From: Flavobacteriales bacterium
GTDB taxonomy: Bacteria; Bacteroidota; Bacteroidia; Flavobacteriales_D; Sanyastnellaceae
Length of the DNA stretch: 64,000 bases
Direction of reading: 5' to 3'
NCBI GenBank assembly: GCA_019694805.1
Contig: JAIBBG010000011.1
Location: forward strand, 1 to 64,000
This document shows, piece by piece, positions 54,232 to 62,480 of the stretch. The notes below the pieces were generated by a model. The model was not told the origin of the DNA. It saw only the letters and a program-made list of their open reading frames with translations, and did no database searches. The position numbers and the translations under genes are program-made. Numbering within the stretch: position 1 is the first letter of the stretch; every line of letters begins with the position of its first letter.

Positions 54232-55077
54232 TTACTGAAGGTTGGAAGCGATATTCAATACACGCTCCGGATAATCTGAAATGATCTCTTTAACGCCAAG
54301 TGAAAGAAGATGTCGGATATCTGCTTCCTCGTTCACAGTCCATGTGATGAGTTGTATGTGTTCATCAGCACACCATCCAAGAAGTTTTTCATTGACAAAT
54401 GGATAATACGGGCTGTAACCGTAGGGTTTAAAACCGAGCATGTCCGTCAACCGTTGCACATCAAAATTTTCCCATTCATTGAGAAATATAAGTTTGATTG
54501 AAGGATCAATGTGGTATAGTTCCTTGAGAATTCGCGCATCGAAACTTTGTATTACCGTGAATTCCATGACGCCCGTCTTCTTGAGTTGTTCATACGCAAC
54601 GGTAGCATACATCGCAGGTTCCGGATGAAAAATATGATCCCATTCAGGGCGTGATTTGATTTCTACATTCCAATGGATAGCTGCGCGTTGAGCATCTGTT
54701 AGCAAGGGGTGCACGGCATCTACTACTTCGTGAAAAGTAGGTTTATATGTCGTCGCATTCAATTGGTCTGGAAATCTAGGATGTGCCTTTCCACCGATGA
54801 GGTACCGCTGTATTTCATCGCGTTTCATGCGGTATAAATTGTGGGATAATTCTTCAGACTCTGCAATAGAGTGGCCATCAGGTCGACGACAAATTTCATG
54901 GTGCATGAATGGATCATGTGACACCATTAACTCAAGGTCTGATGAAAGGACGACATCCATTTCCAGTACGTCCACACCTAACCGCACCGCTTCAGTAAAT
55001 GCCACGATTGAGTTTTCAGGATACTTGCCTCGCCAACCGCGATGTCCGTGAATGCGAATGTTGTTCTCGCGTTTCAA
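54232..55077 (-). CDS. Glycerophosphodiester phosphodiesterase
   Basis: 281 residues. The GDPD core begins with IHGHRGWRGKYPENS, includes LEMDVVLSSDLELMVSHDPF with the metal ligands, and ends with ITWTVNEEADIRHLLSLGVKEIISDYPE. It cleaves glycerophosphodiesters to glycerol-3-phosphate. The frame extends upstream only by another TTG at 55152 that lies inside the neighbouring gene; TTG 55077, 13 bases after that gene's stop, is the more plausible start. Confidence 0.88.
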   Translation of the reverse strand: MKRENNIRIHGHRGWRGKYPENSIVAFTEAVRLGVDVLEMDVVLSSDLELMVSHDPFMHHEICRRPDGHSIAESEELSHNLYRMKRDEIQRYLIGGKAHPRFPDQLNATTYKPTFHEVVDAVHPLLTDAQRAAIHWNVEIKSRPEWDHIFHPEPAMYATVAYEQLKKTGVMEFTVIQSFDARILKELYHIDPSIKLIFLNEWENFDVQRLTDMLGFKPYGYSPYYPFVNEKLLGWCADEHIQLITWTVNEEADIRHLLSLGVKEIISDYPERVLNIASNLQ

Positions 55078-55090
55078 GGTTTGGATCTCT

Positions 55091-56527
55091 TTACTTGAGA
55101 TTTTTCGCGAGAAAAGCCTGTACTTCTTTAATGCCTTTCGGCTTGAGTACAATGTGTTTTTCGCTGTCCAAAAGGAAGAAAGCCGGGGTTCTGGTCACGC
55201 GGTAATCTTTAGCCACCGGTGATTGATATTCTTTCATACCGCACACATTAGGGAAGAAGAAACCTCTTGTTTTGATGGCTTCCTGCCACGGTAATTTATT
55301 GCGATCAATGGATACACCAACGATGTCGAAACCTTTGCCATGCCAGTCTTCATAGCATTTTTTGACTTCGGGTGCTTCGCCTTTGCAGTGTTCGCACCAA
55401 CTGCTCCAAAACATGATGAGCGTGTATTTGTTTTTCGCAACATTGGCATACAAATCATATTTCCCTCCTTTGTACTCGTCCAAAACAAAATTCGGAGGCG
55501 TTTTACCAATGCTGAGGTTTTGGATACTTTCTGCGGTGCTCTTGATGACATTGCTCAAATCTGCATCACCACAAGCATCACCGTTCACGTAATTGTCAAT
55601 GATGTACGCACATATGTTCTCCATGTTGCTTTCATAGAAACCGGTGAGCATTTGATTGAGAGAAAATTCAAGGACTTTATCATTCGCCTTCGCATTTTCA
55701 GCTACAGTAGCGATACAATTGATGAATCCGCTTTCCTCTCCTTTAGAGAATCCACGCATGAAATTTTCAATGCGGTCTGTAAGAACTTTTGTTCGAATAA
55801 TACTCTCATCAGAGAAGTCGATATTGCTCCAATATTGACGAATATCTGATTTGTTGGGTTCCTGTTTCCAGGTGAGGATTTTCGCCGCAAACGTTCCTGG
55901 GTATTCTTCTATCAGTTGTTTTTGCAATTGCCACAATTCGTATTCTTTGGCTGCTGCTTGTTGATCGTACTGGATCTTCAATGAGGGGGATTTTGCACCT
56001 GCAACCCTCGCATCCTTGATGGCTTTGAGGAGAGCGGTCTCTTTGGTGAGGTATTTTGCCCAGGCTTCATTCTCTTTAGATTGAATGGAATACAATCCGG
56101 CTTCCATATTTCCGGCTTTAAACCCGACTTCACACACCGGTTCGGAAGGATTGATGATGATCGGACATAAATTGTTGTCCGCAGTGCCTATCATATAAAT
56201 GCCGGATTCATATTGTTTTGATCCGAAACTAAAGGCGTTGTTGGCAATGGTTGCACTGTCAATTTTATTGGTGAGTCTACCGGTGGATTCCCACAAATAG
56301 ACTTTGCCTTGTTTGAAAGCGGCCATTTGCCCTTTCACTTCAACAGATCCTGTTTTACTGCCTCGGTTGGCATCATTCACTCCATTGACAAAAACCGGTA
56401 CTTTCAGGCTATCCGGGGTTTCTGTACCGGATTCGTTTTTGGCTGGCGCATTTTCACAACTCATCATCGTGAAGGTTGTCATGATCGCCGCTATGGTAAA
56501 GTTCATCAGGTAATGCTGTTTTTTCAT
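55091..56527 (-). CDS. TlpA-like thioredoxin-fold lipoprotein with DUF4369-like N-terminus
   Basis: 478 residues. Lipoprotein signal: hydrophobic FTIAAIMTTFTMMSC with lipobox Cys ~24. Residues ~60-160 resemble the N-terminal domain found in Bacteroidota thiol-disulfide oxidoreductases (DUF4369-like: GKVYLWESTGRLTNKIDSATI). The C-terminal TlpA/AhpC domain (~340-478) has WSSWCEHCKGEAPEVKK with the CxxC redox pair and a cis-Pro in RTPAFFLLD. Periplasmic redox function. Neighbour GDPD starts 13 bases downstream. Confidence 0.85.
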   Translation of the reverse strand: MKKQHYLMNFTIAAIMTTFTMMSCENAPAKNESGTETPDSLKVPVFVNGVNDANRGSKTGSVEVKGQMAAFKQGKVYLWESTGRLTNKIDSATIANNAFSFGSKQYESGIYMIGTADNNLCPIIINPSEPVCEVGFKAGNMEAGLYSIQSKENEAWAKYLTKETALLKAIKDARVAGAKSPSLKIQYDQQAAAKEYELWQLQKQLIEEYPGTFAAKILTWKQEPNKSDIRQYWSNIDFSDESIIRTKVLTDRIENFMRGFSKGEESGFINCIATVAENAKANDKVLEFSLNQMLTGFYESNMENICAYIIDNYVNGDACGDADLSNVIKSTAESIQNLSIGKTPPNFVLDEYKGGKYDLYANVAKNKYTLIMFWSSWCEHCKGEAPEVKKCYEDWHGKGFDIVGVSIDRNKLPWQEAIKTRGFFFPNVCGMKEYQSPVAKDYRVTRTPAFFLLDSEKHIVLKPKGIKEVQAFLAKNLK

Positions 56528-56638
56528 GAGGATCGCAAATATAAGGCCGCAATTCTATGCCTTTTCTTATTTGGATTTTGATAAGAATTTTTCAAAGAAC
56601 CGGAACGTTGAAGGGGTTTGTCCGTATACGTTTGAGCC

Positions 56639-57199
56639 ATGGAAAAATCGCAGGCACTATCCATATTCGGTATCTCTGAATCTGCTGATCAAGAAGCCAT
56701 CTTCAATGCCATTGAAGAGAAACTCTTTGCACTGAAAAATGAGGTACTGCAGAAATACATGGTTCCAACACTCATCACCAAGAAAGTCAATGCCATGCAG
56801 GATAGTATTCTTGCTGAATTTATCTTGCTTGGAGGTAATGTGCCGGTGGGAAATGAAATCCAACATTGGAGTTCATCTCCACCTGATCGGATAGCGATGA
56901 TCAGTCAGTATGAGGAACAAATTAGTCACCTCAAACTGGAAACCATGAACAGCAGAACTTTCCACCAATTGCATAAAGTCATGCGTGCTCTTATCCTCAC
57001 TCAAGAGTACTATATGGTGCTGTTTCGTATGCTGTTCAATGAATTCAGTGAAGCCTTGCCGGAAGAAGTCAATACGCGCGAAATGATTGATACCGGAAAA
57101 TTACTCCTCACACTACGCGCTGGTCAGCTCGATGAACGATCTGTTTGGGATATCGAGAAGGAAATCGCCAGAATTGAAAAGATCCAAAAATTAGGATAA
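56639..57199 (+). CDS. Hypothetical cytoplasmic protein
   Basis: 186 residues, alpha-helical throughout by appearance, with no signal or membrane segment. The N-terminus (ALSIFGISESADQEAIFNAIEEKLFALKNEVLQ) is faintly like the first helices of J-type domains, but the HPD motif is absent, so it is not called. It is divergently oriented from the TlpA-like gene. Confidence 0.65.
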   Translation: MEKSQALSIFGISESADQEAIFNAIEEKLFALKNEVLQKYMVPTLITKKVNAMQDSILAEFILLGGNVPVGNEIQHWSSSPPDRIAMISQYEEQISHLKLETMNSRTFHQLHKVMRALILTQEYYMVLFRMLFNEFSEALPEEVNTREMIDTGKLLLTLRAGQLDERSVWDIEKEIARIEKIQKLG

Positions 57200-57211
57200 T
57201 ACATCCAATGA

Positions 57212-57240
57212 AACATGTCAATCGATTCGATTGACCTGTT
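57212..57240. terminator. Possible bidirectional hairpin
   Basis: GTCAATCG/CGATTGAC 8-bp stem around att (57217-57235), extended by AACA/TGTT beyond a mismatch. It lies between convergent genes; the T-tract is short. Confidence 0.5.
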
Positions 57241-57274
57241 TGATATGGAGCTCATCATGGAGTGAAGCCTTGAT

Positions 57275-58147
57275 TTATTGCTTCAGCAATTTTTGTCTGG
57301 AAACGATACCGTCAGAATTGATCTGTATGAAGTAAATCCCAGTCGGAAGTTCATGCAAATCAAAATTGATTTTTCTTGTATTTTCTGCCTGATACACTAT
57401 CGATCCGGTTTGGTCGATAATGGTGAGTTGGTCAATCCAATTTTCATGCGGCATATTGATCGTGATCTGATCATTGAATGGGTTGGGAAATGCGTTGAAT
57501 TTTACATCGGAATGCTGTTCGTCAACTCCTGCCGGCAATTCAAATGCGAGATGGTCAACATACAAAAAGCTATTGTTAGCTGGTGATGCGCCGCTCGCAG
57601 ACATCACTATCATGCAACTGTCCGGAAACAAATCCGAAGTGTAATTGATTGGAATACTAAAATTCACCCAACTCATTTCCATACCGGTGAGATTGGCATT
57701 GCCCGCACCAATAGGTATGCTCACTGAATTTACATCATCCCATTTTGTCAATGTAATACTCACATATCCGATGTCATTGGCCGACATACCCATGTATTGC
57801 CATGAACCTGTAAGTGCAAGTGGTCTTTGTGTATAAGCAAAACCAGAAAGTGGCTCGAAGGTGGTCACATCTAAAGCTCCACTTACTGCAATACCAGGTA
57901 TGATACCAAACCCGGAAATATTCCTTGAGGTGAGTTTGAGGTAGTAATCACCGGGATTACCAGGAGTGCCTTGTGTGCAGGTAAAAATGTTGACCTCAGA
58001 AGTTGCGTCATTGAGCGTTGCCCACCCTTGTGGTACATTGTATCCATTGGGATTGCTCCAGTTCTCAAATCCAGGATTCGGAATGTCTTGGGCAATACTT
58101 ATTTGGTATGAAATCACAAGCACGAGGAAGGTGTAAATAAGTTTCAT
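57275..58147 (-). CDS. T9SS-secreted protein with carbohydrate-binding-like domain
   Basis: 290 residues. Signal peptide ends near ISIAQ. The mature N-terminal ~190 residues begin IPNPGFENWSNPNGYNVPQGW, a signature of Bacteroidota PCMD/jelly-roll carbohydrate-binding-like domains, and close with FLYVDHLAFE. The T9SS type A sorting domain occupies ~212-290 with AFPNPFNDQITI and the terminal KLLKQ. Surface glycan binding is inferred from the fold only. Confidence 0.85.
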   Translation of the reverse strand: MKLIYTFLVLVISYQISIAQDIPNPGFENWSNPNGYNVPQGWATLNDATSEVNIFTCTQGTPGNPGDYYLKLTSRNISGFGIIPGIAVSGALDVTTFEPLSGFAYTQRPLALTGSWQYMGMSANDIGYVSITLTKWDDVNSVSIPIGAGNANLTGMEMSWVNFSIPINYTSDLFPDSCMIVMSASGASPANNSFLYVDHLAFELPAGVDEQHSDVKFNAFPNPFNDQITINMPHENWIDQLTIIDQTGSIVYQAENTRKINFDLHELPTGIYFIQINSDGIVSRQKLLKQ

Positions 58148-58283
58148 AGGAAATATCTATTGATGTGTTTTGACAAATGTAACTGAACACACATTCACTG
58201 CTCAAAAAAGTTGATTTTGATAAAAATTGTGGATCAATGTGGATGAAATGGAGTTTACTTTACCATTCAAAATTTTATCCATT

Positions 58284-58844
58284 ATGTATATCATCATTTT
58301 TCTGGCAATCATACTTGTTCCGATACTTTGGGCCATTTCCATTTTCAATGGACTCGTTCGCTTACGAAATAGAAGGGAAAACGCATTTGCTGATATCGAT
58401 GTTCAGCTTCGTCAACGACATGATCTGGTGCCTCAATTGGTTGAAACCGTAAAAGGTTATTCTTCGCATGAAAAGGAAATTCTGATTCGTGTTTCTGAAG
58501 CTCGATCAGCGGCCATGAATGCGAAATCTGTAGACGACAAAATCATGGCTGAACAACAGCTTACCAACGTACTCGCCGGTTTGCGGGTTCAGGTGGAAGC
58601 TTATCCCGATTTGAAAGCAAACACGAATTTTCTCAGACTTCAGGAGGAATTGGGCGACATTGAAAATAAGCTTTCTGCAAGCAGAAGGTTCTTTAATGGA
58701 GCGACAACTGAATACAACAATGCGGTTGAAACTTTCCCCGGTAATATCGTTGCTGGTTTTGGAAATTTCAAAAGAGAAATTTTCTTCGATCTCGGTAAGG
58801 ATAACAGAGAACGCATGGAAGAACCCCCGGTTGTCAAATTCTGA
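58284..58844 (+). CDS. lemA: LemA family protein
   Basis: 186 residues from ATG 58284; ATG 58248 is also possible. One N-terminal membrane helix (YIIIFLAIILVPILWAISIF) then the family core LRNRRENAFADIDVQLRQRHDLVPQLVETVKGYSSHEKE and coiled-coil helices ending FPGNIVAGF. Role is not settled; it is typically encoded next to the M48 protease HtpX, as here, 33 bases upstream. Confidence 0.93.
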   Translation: MYIIIFLAIILVPILWAISIFNGLVRLRNRRENAFADIDVQLRQRHDLVPQLVETVKGYSSHEKEILIRVSEARSAAMNAKSVDDKIMAEQQLTNVLAGLRVQVEAYPDLKANTNFLRLQEELGDIENKLSASRRFFNGATTEYNNAVETFPGNIVAGFGNFKREIFFDLGKDNRERMEEPPVVKF

Positions 58845-58877
58845 GTCCATCAGGATTCATAGACTTTTTCTACCACT

Positions 58878-59831
58878 TTGGAATACATCGGAATTGTAGC
58901 TCAACGAAGGAGGAACAATTTTCGTTCTGGCTTGTTGCTCGTCGCTTTTCCGGTGTTGCTGCTTTCATTGGGATATGTTATTCTCCTGGCTATTTACTAT
59001 TGGAAAGTGAATGATTCGGCGGATGAGGTTTTCTCATGGACATGGGTCAATCACGCTTTCGAACCTGTAGGTATTGCGATTTTGATTTTTGTCGGTATTT
59101 GGTTTCTCATCGCATGGATGTTTCATGCCAGAATGATTCGAAGGGCTACGGCAGCAAGACCATTAGCCAGATCGGAAAATAAAAGGGTGTATAATCTCCT
59201 GGAAAATTTGTGCATTCAAAACGGAATGAAAATGCCCGCTATCAACATCATTGATGATGACTCATTGAACGCATTCGCAAGCGGCAACGATGAACACACT
59301 TATTCCATCACCCTTTCAAGTGGACTGATTCATGAACTCGAAGACGATGAATTGGAAGCCGTGATGGCTCACGAACTCACACACATACTGAATCACGATG
59401 TCAGGCTGCTAATCATTTCTATTGTATTTGTCGGCATTTTTGCTTTCGTTGCGGAATCCACCATGCGGCTCTTCCGATTTAGCGATCGTGATCATGGTCG
59501 CGGATCTTTTGCCCTCATTCTCGCACTGATGCTTCTTACCGCCGTTGCTTACTTTATTTCGTTGCTTCTCAGATTTGGCATCAGCAGAAGCAGAGAATAT
59601 CTCGCAGATGCTGGTAGTGCTGAAATGACGAAAAGACCTTATTCACTGGCTATGGCATTGCGTAAAATAAGCGCGGACCCAACCATCGAAGCCGTGAAAC
59701 GCGATGATGTGGCCCAACTCTTCATTGAACATCCACAAGTACACCGACGGTATGGACTTGGTATTTCGAAATTATTTGCAACGCATCCTCCTATCGATCG
59801 TCGCATCGAAATTCTGGAACAATTCACCTGA
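58878..59831 (+). CDS. htpX: M48-family membrane metalloprotease (HtpX-like)
   Basis: 317 residues. Two N-terminal helices and two more after the active site. Zinc motif HELTHILNHDV (HExxH, ~residue 169) with the third ligand Glu in SREYLADAGSAEM. It degrades misfolded membrane proteins. No ATG precedes the conserved N-terminus: TTG at 58878 is the start. The stop overlaps the convergent membrane protein stop by eight bases. Confidence 0.93.
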   Translation: MEYIGIVAQRRRNNFRSGLLLVAFPVLLLSLGYVILLAIYYWKVNDSADEVFSWTWVNHAFEPVGIAILIFVGIWFLIAWMFHARMIRRATAARPLARSENKRVYNLLENLCIQNGMKMPAINIIDDDSLNAFASGNDEHTYSITLSSGLIHELEDDELEAVMAHELTHILNHDVRLLIISIVFVGIFAFVAESTMRLFRFSDRDHGRGSFALILALMLLTAVAYFISLLLRFGISRSREYLADAGSAEMTKRPYSLAMALRKISADPTIEAVKRDDVAQLFIEHPQVHRRYGLGISKLFATHPPIDRRIEILEQFT

Positions 59832-61047
59832 AAACTTGATGCGGATTTGATCTGCTTCCTATCCACATGGTGAGTATTCCTGTCATCATCAGGAAAGCTG
59901 CAAACAATAACCAGTATCCTACTGATGTGGCATCGAAAAGCACAATGGCAGAAATACCCTGAACCAATAATCCAAGTTCATTTAGAATCAATCCGGATAT
60001 GAAAAGAATCAGCCCACTTCTTGTGATAGGATGAATAGGTATCCATTGCCAATGTATGGCTGCTGCAATCATAGAGAGTGTAATGATACCCAATAGCACA
60101 AGATGAAGGTAACCAATGATGATAGGTCTGTAGCCATACGCCCATGTGCTTAACGCTGGGATGGTAGAGCCAAGCTGGAGGGCAAGCTTGATAATCAATG
60201 CTAGAGTAGCTAACGTCAAAATGGTTTGAGTCGCCGGCTGGAAAGTGGTTCTAAGTAGTTGACGTTGTCTGAATCCTGAATAGATCATCAAGCCCAGAAC
60301 ATAGGCTTGAAGGATTGCTGAACACACGATGATCGTATAAAGCAATGCAGGAAGTTTCAGCCAAAGTACAGAAAGGAAAAATGCAGGAATTACTGAAATG
60401 ATAAGTAATCGACACATCATAACGAGTTGGCTGAATTGAATACCAGCGTTGTGCAAGAGTCGAAGAAAGATGCCAATGCATGTGAGCAAAAAAAAGCCGT
60501 TGTATTGAAAGTGTAGGAAGAAATAAATGGCGATGAGATAAAGCCGCTCATCAGACATTTTCATCATCATCATAAACCCCAATGCAAATGCTCCAAGGGA
60601 GGATAGAATACCAAAACACAAGCCTGCACTGATCAATTCACCGGGTGGACTTTTTCGAAAAAGTTTGTCACTTGTTTTGAAGTAATAAATGGTGTAATAG
60701 ATCAAAACGACAATTGCCAATGTCGAAAATGTAATGGATACGGCACCATAGCCTTGAATGGTAAACGCGATCAACATGCCATATGCGGCGATAAGATTGG
60801 TATAGAGCAATCGTTTGAATGTACGTTCATGTTGTTGATCTGAAAAGGCTCCACTCACATGCGCAATCATCACCATAAGTGCTTGAGCAATCCAACCGCT
60901 GAATGCGAAGTGTGAATGGGCATGCAAAAGATGTTTTTGATCAACCCAAGGCAGACTGAATACAATTTTATACCGCAGAATAAATCCTACGATCGCCAAT
61001 AGTGCCAAATTCAATAGCGCAACAAGAAATGATTTCCTCGCATTCAT
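59824..61047 (-). CDS. Heme-copper-oxidase-subunit-I-like membrane protein
   Basis: 407 residues with about 12 membrane helices. The second helix has HLLHAHSHFAFSGWIAQALM; His residues also occur in YFFLHFQYNGFFLL, IIGYLHLVLLG and AAIHWQWIPIH. The His-rich helix placement recalls heme-copper oxidase and NO-reductase catalytic subunits, but the canonical HxxxY and His-His metal-site motifs are not seen, so catalysis is doubtful. It lies 54 bases downstream of the Crp/Fnr-type gene and next to nosZ, suggesting a role in N2O or NO respiration. Function unknown. Confidence 0.7.
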   Translation of the reverse strand: MNARKSFLVALLNLALLAIVGFILRYKIVFSLPWVDQKHLLHAHSHFAFSGWIAQALMVMIAHVSGAFSDQQHERTFKRLLYTNLIAAYGMLIAFTIQGYGAVSITFSTLAIVVLIYYTIYYFKTSDKLFRKSPPGELISAGLCFGILSSLGAFALGFMMMMKMSDERLYLIAIYFFLHFQYNGFFLLTCIGIFLRLLHNAGIQFSQLVMMCRLLIISVIPAFFLSVLWLKLPALLYTIIVCSAILQAYVLGLMIYSGFRQRQLLRTTFQPATQTILTLATLALIIKLALQLGSTIPALSTWAYGYRPIIIGYLHLVLLGIITLSMIAAAIHWQWIPIHPITRSGLILFISGLILNELGLLVQGISAIVLFDATSVGYWLLFAAFLMMTGILTMWIGSRSNPHQVFR

Positions 61048-61101
61048 CTTTTTTCCTGATGCGAAGTAATTTTCTATAGGAAGGAAAATTTATGACCGGA
61101 C

Positions 61102-61701
61102 TCAGTTCGGAAGAAATATTCTACCGTGCAGAATTTTAATTTCTCCCGCGTCATTCATTTTACGCACAGTTCTGATCACTGTTTCCACGCGAAGACCAAT
61201 CATATTAGCGATCTCCTGTCTGGATAGTGTAATCTGTTTGTTGGTCGGATCAAGATTTTTAGAAGATTCATGCAAATATTTGAACAATGATCTCACGCGG
61301 TTTTCAGGTTCTTTACCAAGACATTCTCTGAGTATCATAAACTTAAAGCGCAGCCTGCGCACGAATAGCTGCGCAAGCATTTTCAATTCTTTGGGATTTT
61401 CTTCTATCAATTGATCAAATTTCTCTCTGGATAATCGAAATACCTCTGACCTTGTTTCTGAAATTGCTGTGGCGGCATAAGGCAAATCATCGAATAGAGG
61501 CAATTCACCAAACGAGTCTCCTTCACTGATGAATTCCTGTATCATTTCGCCTCCGTCGGAGTCGTAGTTAGTCCATTTAACACTCCCTTTGATCAATTGA
61601 TAGAAGTAATGGCATTCATCTCCTTCTTCGAAGATGATTTCACCTTCTTTGAAGTTCTTCACTGTTGCACCATATTCAAGAAGTAGTTCGGGATTTATCA
61701 T
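61102..61701 (-). CDS. Crp/Fnr-family transcriptional regulator
   Basis: 199 residues from ATG 61701; the frame extends to a GTG at 61740. The cyclic-nucleotide-binding-like domain spans ~15-115 (FKEGEIIFEEGDECHYFYQLIKGSVK, SEGDSFGELPLFDDLPYAATA). The HTH at ~150-190 is LSRQEIANMIGLRVETVIRTVRKM. It lacks the N-terminal Cys cluster of FNR, so it is not an iron-sulphur sensor. Divergent from the cytochrome c-nosZ genes, it is the likely regulator of the nos locus. Confidence 0.9.
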   Translation of the reverse strand: MINPELLLEYGATVKNFKEGEIIFEEGDECHYFYQLIKGSVKWTNYDSDGGEMIQEFISEGDSFGELPLFDDLPYAATAISETRSEVFRLSREKFDQLIEENPKELKMLAQLFVRRLRFKFMILRECLGKEPENRVRSLFKYLHESSKNLDPTNKQITLSRQEIANMIGLRVETVIRTVRKMNDAGEIKILHGRIFLPN

Positions 61702-61960
61702 GCGGGTATAATATTTTCTACAAAGAATAAATTGCTGCACTCCACGATGCGTGAGTTCAAGAGGTGAAGTACATGATTAATGTCACGTCGTTAACTGATA
61801 AGTATGAAAGTTGCGAGAAATATACATAAAACCTAGGATTTCTATAATCATCTGCTTTGTTTTTTGCCTGGATGAATCGTCTTAGGTTAAAAACTGATTG
61901 AACGCATTTTTTGGCCATTTGGGCGCTTCTAATGTTGCTGAAAATTCAAAACTGAACAAG

Positions 61961-62446
61961 ATGAATGCGCTCACGAAACTAATGCTCGCGTCCATGTCAA
62001 TCATGTTGATGGCATGCGGACCAGATGCGGGAAATACACCTTCTGCACCACCCAAGACGGATGCTGGTGGCGAAAACAAAACCAATGAAAATCCTGCACA
62101 CGATCCTGAACGAGGAATCGGAAAATTTCAAAATGTAACCATCGCTCCTCAATTGAATGCGAGTTTGGCTGCATCAGGTGAAAAGACATTTCAGGTGAAA
62201 TGTGCCAGCTGTCATAAACTCACCGACGAAAAATTGGTCGGACCAGGTTGGAAAGGAGTAAGTGAAAGAAGGAAGGCAGAATGGATCCTGAATTTCATGA
62301 CCAACACCGATGAGATGTTAAATAAAGATCCGGCGGCTCAAGCGCAGTTGGAGATTTGTTTGGTGCGCATGCCTAATCAGAGCCTCACCGATGATGAAGC
62401 ATTTTCACTGTATGAATTCATGCGGAAAAATGATGGCGTGAAATAG
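61961..62446 (+). CDS. Monoheme c-type cytochrome lipoprotein
   Basis: 161 residues from ATG 61961; the frame opens earlier at 61898 without signal features. Signal with lipobox SIMLMAC (Cys19), then a ~50-residue Pro/Asn/Lys-rich linker. The heme-binding CASCH is at 81-85 and the distal Met ligand probably M137 in VRMPNQSL. It would deliver electrons to nitrous oxide reductase, whose gene starts 34 bases downstream. Confidence 0.9.
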   Translation: MNALTKLMLASMSIMLMACGPDAGNTPSAPPKTDAGGENKTNENPAHDPERGIGKFQNVTIAPQLNASLAASGEKTFQVKCASCHKLTDEKLVGPGWKGVSERRKAEWILNFMTNTDEMLNKDPAAQAQLEICLVRMPNQSLTDDEAFSLYEFMRKNDGVK

Positions 62447-62480
62447 CCTTTCCCAAATAGTTAACTAAAACAAATTAATC

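Noticed and set aside
61741..61960. Possible Fnr/Crp operator between the regulator and the cytochrome gene
   Set aside because: TTAA-N10-TTAA and GTGA...TCAC arrangements are visible but neither forms a clean symmetric site, so no operator is claimed.
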